A stretch of 64,000 bases of DNA, taken from assembly GCF_001898805.1 (NCBI RefSeq), contig NZ_MKVJ01000020.1, positions 215,741 through 279,740 of the forward strand, written 5' to 3'. Shown here piece after piece: positions 16,131 to 23,102 of the stretch. The notes below the pieces were generated by a model. It worked only from the letters and a program-made list of their open reading frames with translations. It searched no databases and was not told the origin of the DNA. Every line of letters starts with the position of its first letter. Position 1 is the first letter of the stretch. The position numbers and the translations under genes were made by a program. The DNA is from Leifsonia sp. 71-9 (GTDB lineage: Bacteria; Actinomycetota; Actinomycetes; Actinomycetales; Microbacteriaceae).

Positions 16131-17225
16131 TCAGACCTGCGCCCCGAGCTTGAAGCCCTTCTCCTCGTCGCCCGCGCGGGTGTACGAGAAGCCGTCGGCG
16201 CCGATGGTGACCTCCATCTCGGAGTCGTCGGTGCGGGCGGTCAGCGGCTGGGGGTTGCCGTCGAGGTCGAGCACCAGGGAGGCCTCCGTGTACCAGGAGG
16301 GGACGACCGGGTTGCCCCACCAGTCGCGGCGCTGGTTGTCGTGCACGTCCCAGGTGACGACCGGGTTGTCGGGATCGCCGGTGTAGTAGTCCTGGGTGTA
16401 GATCTCGACGCGGTGGCCGTCGGGGTCGCGCAGGTAGAGGTAGAAGGCGTTGGAGACGCCGTGGCGGCCGGGGCCGCGCTCGATGCGGTCCGAGAGGCGC
16501 AGGGCGCCGAGCTTGTCGCAGATGGCGATGATGTTGTGCTTCTCGTGCGTGGCGAACGCGACGTGGTGCATGCGCGGGCCGTCGCCGCCGGTCATGGCGG
16601 TGTCGTGCACGGTCGGCTTGCGGCGCATCCACGCGGCGTAGGTGGTGCCCTCCTCGTCCTGGATGTCCTCGGTCACGCGGAAGCCGAGGTCCTCCATGTA
16701 CGCGACGGCGCGGGGGACGTCCGGGGTGACCTGGTTGAAGTGGTCGAGGCGGACGAGCGCGCCGGGCGTGTAGAGGTCGTAGCGCCAGGCGAGGCGCTCG
16801 ACGTGCTGCACGTCGTAGAAGAACTCGTACGGGAAGCCGAGCGGGTCCTCCACGCGCACGCTGTCGCCGATGCCCTTCGTGAACCCCTCGGACCGGCGCT
16901 CGATGCGGCAGCCGAGCTCGGTGTAGAAGGCGACGGCACGATCCAGGTCCTCCGGGGTGCGCACGCGGTACGAGAAGGCGGCGACGGCGGCGACCGGACC
17001 CTTGCGCAGCACGAGGTTGTGGTGGATGAACTCCTCGAAGCTGCGCAGGTAGACGGCGTTCTCGTCCTCCTCCGTCACGACCAGGTCGAGCACGTCGACG
17101 TAGAAGTCGCGGCTGGCCTGCAGGTCGGTGACGACCAGCTCCATGTAGGCGCAGCGCAGGATGTCCGGCGGGGCGGCCTGCGGGGTCGGGATGCGGTTCG
17201 CGGGAGCGGGGATGGGGCTGCTCAT
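16131..17225 (-). CDS. hpaD: 3,4-Dihydroxyphenylacetate (homoprotocatechuate) 2,3-dioxygenase
   Basis: A 364-residue type I extradiol dioxygenase opening homoprotocatechuate to 5-carboxymethyl-2-hydroxymuconate semialdehyde. The metal triad fits the Brevibacterium fuscum HPCD/Arthrobacter MndD type with a constant offset of seven: His162 (RLDHFN), His221 (MHHVAF) and Glu274 (HRVEIYTQDYY). The second-shell His207 (VHDTA) and Tyr264 are also present. The Fe/Mn family and length match. ATG at 17225 begins MSSPIPAPAN. It is the last gene of the FAH-RraA, gntR, hpaE, hpaD operon, 35 bases after hpaE. Confidence 0.94.
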   Translation of the reverse strand: MSSPIPAPANRIPTPQAAPPDILRCAYMELVVTDLQASRDFYVDVLDLVVTEEDENAVYLRSFEEFIHHNLVLRKGPVAAVAAFSYRVRTPEDLDRAVAFYTELGCRIERRSEGFTKGIGDSVRVEDPLGFPYEFFYDVQHVERLAWRYDLYTPGALVRLDHFNQVTPDVPRAVAYMEDLGFRVTEDIQDEEGTTYAAWMRRKPTVHDTAMTGGDGPRMHHVAFATHEKHNIIAICDKLGALRLSDRIERGPGRHGVSNAFYLYLRDPDGHRVEIYTQDYYTGDPDNPVVTWDVHDNQRRDWWGNPVVPSWYTEASLVLDLDGNPQPLTARTDDSEMEVTIGADGFSYTRAGDEEKGFKLGAQV

Positions 17226-17260
17226 GGTGGTTCTTTCTCTTCGTCGAGTGGATGCGTGGG

Positions 17261-18757
17261 TCAGTGGGCGCCGAACGTGGGCGTGTGCACCGGGCCGAGC
17301 GTGATGTGGACGGCTTGCTGGTCGGTGTAGAAGTCGATGGAGCGGTAGCCGCCCTCGTGGCCGAGCCCGGAGGCCTTCACGCCGCCGAACGGGGTGCGCA
17401 GGTCGCGGACGTTGTGCGAGTTGAGCCACACCATCCCGGCCTCCACGTTCTGCGAGAAGGTGTGCGCGCGCTCGAGGTCGTTGGTCCAGATGTAGGCGGC
17501 GAGGCCGTAGCGCACGCCGTTGGCGAGCTCCAGCGCCTCCTCGTCGGAGTCGAACGGGGTGATGGCGACGACGGGGCCGAAGATCTCCTCCTGGAAGATG
17601 CGCGCGTCCGGCTTCACGTCCGCGAACACGGTCGGGGCGACGTAGTTGCCGTGGTCGAGGCCCTCGGGGCGGCCGCCGCCGGCGAGGAGCCGGCCCTCCT
17701 GCTTGCCGAGCTCGACGTAGCTCATCACCTTGTCGTAGTGCTCGGGGTGCACGAGCGCGCCGACCTCGGTCTTCGGGTCGTGCGGGTCGCCGACGACGAT
17801 GTTCTTCGCGCGGGCGGCGTAGCGCTCGCAGAACTCGTCGTACACGGCGCGCTCGACGAGGATGCGGGATCCGGCGGTGCAGCGCTCGCCGTTCAGCGAG
17901 AAGACGCCGAACAGGGTGGAGTCGATGGCGGCGTCCAGATCGGCGTCGGCGAACACGACGGCGGGGGACTTGCCGCCCAGCTCCATCGAGAGGCCCTTGA
18001 GGAAGGGCGCGGCGTTGCCGAAGATGAGCTGGCCGGTGCGGCTCTCGCCGGTGAACGAGATGAGCGGCACGTCCGGGTGCTTGACGAGCGCGTCGCCCGC
18101 CTCCTCGCCGAGACCGTTGACCAGGTTGAACACGCCGTCGGGCAGGCCGGCGTCGCGGAAGATCTCGGCCCACAGGCTCGCCGACAGCGGCGTGAACTCG
18201 GCCGGCTTGAGCACGACGGTGTTGCCGGTCGCGAGCGCCGGCGCGAGCTTCCAGCTCTCCAGCATGAAGGGCGTGTTCCAGGGCGTGATGAGCCCGGCGA
18301 CGCCGATCGGCTTGCGGTTCACGTAGTTGAGCTGGCTGCCCGGCACCTTGTACGCGTCGTCGCGCTGGGCCACGATCAGGTCGGCGAAGAAGCGGAAGTT
18401 CTCGGCCGCGCGCCGCGCCTGCCCGAGGGCCTGGGTGATCGGGAGGCCGGTGTCGAAGGTCTCGAGCTCGGCGAGCCGGGCATCCTGCGCCTCCACGGCG
18501 TCGGCGATGCGGTTCAGCACGCGGGTGCGCTCGCGGGGCTTCATGCGCGGCCAGGGGCCGTCGGTGAACGCGCGGCGGGCGGCGGCGACGGCGAGGTCGA
18601 TGTCCTCCTTCTGACCCGCGGCGGCGGTGACGTAGGTCTCGTTCGACACCGGGTCGAGCACGTCGAACGTCTTTCCCGAGACGCTGTCGACGAACTGCCC
18701 GTCGATGAAGTGCTGGATCTTCCCGGGAAGGTTCTCGGGGACGTAGTGCTGCGCCAT
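17261..18757 (-). CDS. hpaE: 5-Carboxymethyl-2-hydroxymuconate semialdehyde dehydrogenase
   Basis: A 498-residue NAD-dependent aldehyde dehydrogenase oxidising the HpaD ring-cleavage product. Catalytic residues are in place: Asn161 (TPWNTP), Glu259 (LSMELGGKSP) and the nucleophile Cys293 (NGERCTAGSR). The substrate assignment rests on the position between gntR and hpaD and on family-typical features such as DVLDPVSNETYV and QQAVHITLGPVHTPTFG at the C-terminus. Spacing to hpaD is 35 bases and to gntR 28 bases, consistent with one transcript. Confidence 0.93.
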   Translation of the reverse strand: MAQHYVPENLPGKIQHFIDGQFVDSVSGKTFDVLDPVSNETYVTAAAGQKEDIDLAVAAARRAFTDGPWPRMKPRERTRVLNRIADAVEAQDARLAELETFDTGLPITQALGQARRAAENFRFFADLIVAQRDDAYKVPGSQLNYVNRKPIGVAGLITPWNTPFMLESWKLAPALATGNTVVLKPAEFTPLSASLWAEIFRDAGLPDGVFNLVNGLGEEAGDALVKHPDVPLISFTGESRTGQLIFGNAAPFLKGLSMELGGKSPAVVFADADLDAAIDSTLFGVFSLNGERCTAGSRILVERAVYDEFCERYAARAKNIVVGDPHDPKTEVGALVHPEHYDKVMSYVELGKQEGRLLAGGGRPEGLDHGNYVAPTVFADVKPDARIFQEEIFGPVVAITPFDSDEEALELANGVRYGLAAYIWTNDLERAHTFSQNVEAGMVWLNSHNVRDLRTPFGGVKASGLGHEGGYRSIDFYTDQQAVHITLGPVHTPTFGAH

Positions 18758-18785
18758 GCGCGTGCTCTCCTTCAGGGTGGGGTGG

Positions 18786-19475
18786 TCAGTGGGTGTGCTT
18801 GTGCTCGCTCTGGTACGCCTGGAAGGCGTCCAGGGTCGCCAGGCGGTGCCGCCGGGCGGCGAGCTCGATCTCGAGCGGGTCGGCGCCGCTCTCGATCAGG
18901 GTCAGGATCTGCTCGTGCTCGTCGACCGACTCGCGGGCGCGGCCGGGCACGAAGCCGAAGGTGGAGTCGCGCAGCACGGTCAGGCGGTTCCAGCCGCGGT
19001 GCACGAGGTCGAGGATGTGCGGGTTGGGGCACTCCTCGAACAGCACCGAGTGGAAGCTCTGGTTGAGCTGCGTGAAGCGGTGCGGGACGAAATGCTCCAG
19101 GCTGGCGATCATCTCGGCGTTGACCGCACGCGCCCGCTCGATGTGGTCGGCCGTGAGCAGGGGAGCGGAGAGCTGGGTCGCCGCCCCCTCCACGAGCGCG
19201 AGGGTCTGCATCGTGTAGGCGTACTCGGTGTCCTGCAGCAGGGCGACCTGGGCGCCGACGTTCTTCTCGAACGTGACGAGACCCTCCGCCTCCAGCCGCC
19301 GGATCGCCTCGCGCACGGGGACGACGCTGATGTCGAGCTCACCGGCGATCTGCCCGAGCACGAGCCGGAAGCCGGAGACGTAGCGGCCGTCGTCGATGCG
19401 CGCGCGAAGGAACTCGTAGGCGAGCTGGGACTTGCTCGGCGCCGTGGCCGCGGACTTCACCGCTGCGTCAGCCAT
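18786..19475 (-). CDS. GntR/FCD-family transcriptional regulator of the homoprotocatechuate genes
   Basis: A 229-residue regulator with an N-terminal winged helix (LAYEFLRARIDDGRYVSGFR, then VVPVREAIRRLEAEGL) and a C-terminal all-helical FCD ligand domain (Asp/His residues in QLNQSFHSVLFEECPN, RDSTFGF, DEHEQILTLIESG). An ATG at 19475 with AAGGAA ahead is chosen; it overlaps the end of the FAH-RraA gene by 19 bases. It sits inside the hpa operon. Two 12-bp sites of the VanR/FadR type (20974-20985 and 22851-22862) precede both hpa transcription units, so it is probably a ligand-released repressor of both. Confidence 0.9.
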   Translation of the reverse strand: MADAAVKSAATAPSKSQLAYEFLRARIDDGRYVSGFRLVLGQIAGELDISVVPVREAIRRLEAEGLVTFEKNVGAQVALLQDTEYAYTMQTLALVEGAATQLSAPLLTADHIERARAVNAEMIASLEHFVPHRFTQLNQSFHSVLFEECPNPHILDLVHRGWNRLTVLRDSTFGFVPGRARESVDEHEQILTLIESGADPLEIELAARRHRLATLDAFQAYQSEHKHTH

Positions 19476-20899
19476 GCGCGGTACCGTTCCTTCCATTCCG
19501 CGTTCATCGGGAACAGGCCGTCCACCGGGTGCCCGGCCGCGACCTGCTCGGCGATGTACTCCTCCTCGCGCTCCTGCTCGATCGCATCGGCGACGACCTC
19601 GGCCACCAGCGCGGGCGGGATGACGAGGAGGCCGTCCGCGTCGCCCACGATCACGTCGCCCGGCTGCACGGCCGCGCCGCCGCAGGCGATCGTGACGTCG
19701 GCCTCCCACGGCACGTGCTTGCGGCCGAGGACGGCCGGGTGCGGGCCGCCGTGATAGGTCGGGATGTCGAGGGCGGCGACCACCGCGAGGTCGCGTACGC
19801 CGCCGTCGGTGACGATGCCGGCCGCGCCGTTCACCTGTGCGCGCAGGGCCAGCACGTCGCCGACGGTCCCGCTGCCGCGCTCGCCGCGGGCCTCGATGAC
19901 GAGCACCTCGCCCGAGCCGACCGCGTCGAAGGCGCGCTTCTGGGCGTTGTACCCGCCGCCGTGGCTCGCGAAGAGGTCCTCGCGGTTCGGGATGTAGCGG
20001 AGCGTCTTCGCCGTGCCGATCAGTCGGGCGTCGGGCCGGGTCGAGGCCAGGCCGTCGATGGAGACGTTGTTCAGGCCGCGCTTGCGCAGCTGGGAGCTGA
20101 GGGTGGCGGTGGCGACGCTCGCGAGCGCGGCGCGCAGCTCGTCGGTCAGGACGAACGTCGGTTCGGCCGGCGCCGGGGGCGTGCCCCAGGCCTCCGCGCG
20201 CTGGTGGTCGTCGACGCTCGGCTTGGTGCCGAAGTCGCCGAACGGGACGCGGCCCTCCGTGATCCGGGTGACGAGCCGGCCGCTGGTCGGGGCTCCGGGC
20301 GCGCTCGGCGCATCCACCTCCACCTCGACGGTGTCGCCGGGCTGCGTGACCGACGAACCGGCGGGGGTGCCGGTGAGGATGACGTCGCCCGGCTCCAGCG
20401 TCATCAGCTGGGAGAGGTCGGCGACGAGACGTCCGAACGGGAAGAGCAGGTCGTCGGTGGTGCCCTCCTGCACGAGCTCGCCGTTGAGCCAGGTGCGCAC
20501 GCGCAGCGCGTCCGGGTTCACGTCGGCCGCCGGGATGACGTCCGGGCCGAGCGGCGTGAAGCCGTCGCCGCCCTTGGAGCGCACGTTCGATCCCTTGTCG
20601 GCCGCGCGGAGGTCGTAGAGGCCGAAGTCGTTCGCCGCCGTGACGCCGGAGACGGCGGCCCAGCCGTCCTCGGGGGAGACCCGGCGGGCGGTGCTGCCGA
20701 TGATCAGCGCGATCTCGCCCTCGAAGGCGAGCAGCTCGGTGCCGGCGGGACGCTCCAGCTCGCCGCCGGTCGCGGCGACGGAGGAGGCCGGCTTGAAGAA
20801 GTACGAGGGCTGGGCCGGGGTGCGCCCGCGCTGGGCGGCGCGCGACCGGTAGTTCAGGTGCACCGCGATGATCTTGCCGGGGCGGGCGAGCTGGCTCAC
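19457..20899 (-). CDS. Fused FAH-family isomerase/decarboxylase and RraA-like aldolase/decarboxylase
   Basis: A 480-residue two-domain protein. Residues about 1-255 are a fumarylacetoacetate-hydrolase domain (FFKPASSV, LLAFEGEIALIIG, DFGLYDLR, KGGDGFTPLGP, LMTLEPGDVILTGTPAG), matching HpaG-type enzymes. Residues about 265-480 are an RraA/HMG-aldolase-like domain (ATATLSSQLRKRG, GGYNAQKRAF, VLVIEARGERG, GIVTDGGVRDL, VPWEADVTIACGG, PGDVIVGDADGLLVIP). In classical HpaG two FAH domains do decarboxylation and isomerisation; here one half is replaced by RraA, whose family includes oxaloacetate-type decarboxylases. GTG start at 20899 is preceded by GAGGAGA. First gene of the operon. Confidence 0.9.
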   Translation of the reverse strand: MSQLARPGKIIAVHLNYRSRAAQRGRTPAQPSYFFKPASSVAATGGELERPAGTELLAFEGEIALIIGSTARRVSPEDGWAAVSGVTAANDFGLYDLRAADKGSNVRSKGGDGFTPLGPDVIPAADVNPDALRVRTWLNGELVQEGTTDDLLFPFGRLVADLSQLMTLEPGDVILTGTPAGSSVTQPGDTVEVEVDAPSAPGAPTSGRLVTRITEGRVPFGDFGTKPSVDDHQRAEAWGTPPAPAEPTFVLTDELRAALASVATATLSSQLRKRGLNNVSIDGLASTRPDARLIGTAKTLRYIPNREDLFASHGGGYNAQKRAFDAVGSGEVLVIEARGERGSGTVGDVLALRAQVNGAAGIVTDGGVRDLAVVAALDIPTYHGGPHPAVLGRKHVPWEADVTIACGGAAVQPGDVIVGDADGLLVIPPALVAEVVADAIEQEREEEYIAEQVAAGHPVDGLFPMNAEWKERYRAWLTQR

Positions 20900-20973
20900 G
20901 GGGTGGTTCTCCTCGTCGTCGGGGATGGTGGTGCCGGTGGGTGCCGCTGCGTGCGACTCAGACCGTATTCGAG

Positions 20974-20985
20974 ATTGTATACGAT
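20974..20985. promoter_or_regulatory. Candidate GntR operator upstream of the FAH-RraA/gntR/hpaE/hpaD operon
   Basis: ATTGTATACGAT is a near-palindrome of the TNGTNNACNA class bound by FCD-type GntR regulators. It lies 75-86 bases upstream of the GTG start and overlaps a TATACAAT -10-like element on the minus strand. It matches the site at 22851 in 10 of 12 positions when read on the opposite strand. Confidence 0.65.
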
Positions 20986-21016
20986 CCGTGGAGGTCGTTC
21001 AAGGACGAGTGTGGGG

Positions 21017-21208
21017 AACGGAGGGGATGCGGGCTCGGCCGCGGCTGGAAGGCGGGGTGCGGAGGAGATCGGGGGAGCGGGGGCCGCGATCTCCTCCGTT
21101 GCCGACGCGGCGCGCACGCGCGGCCAACGGAGGAGGTGCGGGCCGATTTCCGCACGAACTCCTCCCGAGCCTGCGCTGCGAGCCGACCACGAGCGGATCC
21201 CCTCCGTT
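21017..21208. repeat. Nested inverted repeats in a 316-base non-coding gap
   Basis: The gap 20900-21215 between the two hpa units has no convincing gene. It holds an outer inverted pair (AACGGAGGGGAT at 21017-21028, ATCCCCTCCGTT at 21197-21208), an inner pair (CTCCTCCGTTG at 21091-21101, CAACGGAGGAG at 21125-21135) and a 15-bp direct repeat (CCTCCGTTGCCGACG at 21094 and 21201). The right part could terminate hpaI transcription. Confidence 0.6.
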
Positions 21209-21215
21209 GCCGACG

Positions 21216-22031
21216 TCAGTAGCTCGCGGGAGCCGTGCCGTCGGAGCCGGCGTCCGGCACGAACCGTTCGGCCAGGGTCTCGGAGGCGCGCGCGAGCAGG
21301 GTGACGTCGGAGCCGACCAGCAGGTAGGCGGCGCCGGCCTCGGCGTACCGGTCGGCGGTGGCGGGGTCGAACGCGTTGACGCCGACCGGTGTGCCCGCTG
21401 CACGGCCGGCGGCGATGACGGACTCGACGGCGGCCACCACGTCGGGGTGGTTCTGCCTGCCGAGCAGGCCCATGGAGGCGGCGAGGTCGGCGGGACCGAC
21501 GAGGAGTGCATCCACGCCCTCCACGGCGGCGATGTCCGCGGCGACCGCGACGGCTTCGGCGGTCTCGATCTGGACCGTGAGCGAGACGAGGTCGTTCGCG
21601 CGCGCCAGGTAGTCCGGGATGCGGCTCCACCGCGACGACCGCGCCAGCGCACTCCCGACGCCGCGCACGCCGTGGGGCGGGTAGCGGACGGCGCGGACCA
21701 TCGCGGCCGCCTGCTCGGCGGTGTCGACCATCGGCACGAGGATGTTCTGCGCGCCGAGGTCGAGCAGCTGCTTCAGGATGACGGGGTCGCCGATCGGGGC
21801 GCGCACCACCGGGGTCACCGGGTAGGCGGCGACGGCCTGCAGGATGGCGAGCACGGACTCCAGCCCGATGGGGGAGTGCTCGCCGTCGATCACGACGATG
21901 TCGGTGCCGCTGCCGGCGACGATATCGGCGACCAGCGGGCTGCCGGAGCACACCCACTGCCCGTACAGGACGCGGTCGGCGGACCCCAACCGGTCGGCGA
22001 AGGTCGGAGTGGCGGTCAGACGAATCGGCAT
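21216..22031 (-). CDS. hpaI: HpcH/HpaI-family aldolase (4-hydroxy-2-oxoheptanedioate aldolase)
   Basis: A 271-residue class II pyruvate aldolase that splits 4-hydroxy-2-oxoheptane-1,7-dioate to pyruvate and succinate semialdehyde in the last pathway step. Family residues are visible: FVVIDGEHSP-type (DIVVIDGEHSPIGLES), NILVPMVDT, PPHGVRGVGS (Arg/substrate loop), QIETAEAV (metal Glu) and VGPADLAASMG (metal Asp). The ATG at 22031 overlaps the hpaH stop by 16 bases, so translation is coupled. The short upstream GVRGVGSALARSS stretch is the expected loop. Length is standard. Confidence 0.92.
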   Translation of the reverse strand: MPIRLTATPTFADRLGSADRVLYGQWVCSGSPLVADIVAGSGTDIVVIDGEHSPIGLESVLAILQAVAAYPVTPVVRAPIGDPVILKQLLDLGAQNILVPMVDTAEQAAAMVRAVRYPPHGVRGVGSALARSSRWSRIPDYLARANDLVSLTVQIETAEAVAVAADIAAVEGVDALLVGPADLAASMGLLGRQNHPDVVAAVESVIAAGRAAGTPVGVNAFDPATADRYAEAGAAYLLVGSDVTLLARASETLAERFVPDAGSDGTAPASY

Positions 22032-22801
22032 GTCACGGCTCCCAGGGTTCCGTAGTCGGCGTGGACGGTGTCGCCGCGCTCGACCCACATCGGGCGGGTG
22101 AAGGAGCCGGCGAGCACGATGTCCCCGGCCTCCAGGCGCGAGCCGTGCTGGGCGAGCTTGTTCGCCAGCCAGACGACGCCGTTGGCGGGATGGTCGAGCA
22201 CGGCCGCGGCGACCCCGGACTCCTCGATGGTCTCGTTGCGGTAGAGCAGGGCGCCGACCCAGCGCAGGTCGACCGCGTCGACCGGGACGGGACGGCCGCC
22301 GACCACCATGCCGCCCATCGCGGCGTTGTCGGAGATCGTGTCGACGATCGTGCGGCCCTGCATCTCGATCCGGGAGGAGAGGATCTCGAGCGCCGGGACC
22401 ACGTACTTCGTCGCGTCGAGCACGTCGTACAGCGTGACGTTCGGGCCCTCGAGGGGCGCGCCGAGCACGAAGGCGAGCTCGACCTCGATGCGCACGTTCG
22501 AGTACTGGTCGAAGGGGATGACCGAGCCGGTCTCGTAGACCATGTCGGCGAAGATCGCGCCGTAGTCGGGCTCGGTGATCCCCGTCGCCTGCTGCATCAC
22601 CTTGGAGGTCAGGCCGATCTTGCGGCCCACCAGGCGGCGGCCGGAGGCGAGCCCGCGCTCGACCCACACCTTCTGCACGGCGTAGGAGTCCTCCACCGTC
22701 ATGTCGGGGTGCCGGGCGGTGAGCAGCGGCACCGTCGTGCGGTCGCGCTCGGCGGCCGCGAGCTCGTCGGCGATGGCCTGGATGGTCGTGGTGTCGAGCA
22801 C
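22016..22801 (-). CDS. hpaH: 2-Oxo-hept-4-ene-1,7-dioate hydratase
   Basis: A 261-residue member of the HpaH/MhpD hydratase group within the FAH superfamily. It shows the characteristic start DTTTIQAIADELAAAERDRT, the substrate/metal region GRKIGLTSKVMQQATGI, DYGAIFADM, FVLGAPLEGPNVT and ALEILSSRIEMQGRTIVDTI, and the C-terminal PMWVERGDTVHADYGTLG. It adds water to 2-oxo-hept-4-ene-1,7-dioate to feed HpaI, the next gene, whose start it overlaps. A GTG start at 22801 with AAGGGAG ahead is used. It forms a second hpa transcription unit preceded by its own operator. Confidence 0.93.
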   Translation of the reverse strand: MLDTTTIQAIADELAAAERDRTTVPLLTARHPDMTVEDSYAVQKVWVERGLASGRRLVGRKIGLTSKVMQQATGITEPDYGAIFADMVYETGSVIPFDQYSNVRIEVELAFVLGAPLEGPNVTLYDVLDATKYVVPALEILSSRIEMQGRTIVDTISDNAAMGGMVVGGRPVPVDAVDLRWVGALLYRNETIEESGVAAAVLDHPANGVVWLANKLAQHGSRLEAGDIVLAGSFTRPMWVERGDTVHADYGTLGAVTCRFV

Positions 22802-22850
22802 CGCGGGGCTCCCTTCGACGTCGGAGGAGGGCCGATCAGACCCTGCTGGG

Positions 22851-22862
22851 ATCGTATATCAT
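22851..22862. promoter_or_regulatory. Candidate GntR operator upstream of hpaHI
   Basis: ATCGTATATCAT lies 50-61 bases upstream of the hpaH start and matches 10 of 12 positions of the opposite strand of the site at 20974. It overlaps a TATACGAT -10-like element on the minus strand. It probably places hpaHI under the same GntR regulator. Confidence 0.6.
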
Positions 22863-22970
22863 CCGGTACACCCTGGCCATGGGCCGTGCGCGATCCGGCA
22901 ACGGGAATGCGTGGATTTCCTGTTCCGCGCCGCGCCGTGTCAGGCTTCTCCCGTTGTTTTTCTCCACTGG

Positions 22971-22998
22971 TTGCCTTTCTTGTCAACAACTGTAGAAT
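22971..22998 (+). promoter_or_regulatory. Promoter of the peptide-type ABC importer operon
   Basis: TTGCCT (22971-22976) and TAGAAT (22993-22998) are spaced by 16 bases, 105 bases upstream of the binding-protein ATG. The -10 lies inside the motif GTCAAC-N3-TGTAGAAT-N-ACC (22982-23002), which recurs at 35649-35669 on the other strand, suggesting an operator. The rest of the 301-base gap 22802-23102 holds only the hpaH leader and operator. Confidence 0.55.
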
Positions 22999-23102
22999 TA
23001 CCGCCACGACACAGCGGAGTGTCAGCCGTACCCCGGTCGACGACCGTCTCCACTGTGCTGTTTCGAGTTCCACACCCGCCTTGCGAACCGAGAGAAGACA
23101 AG

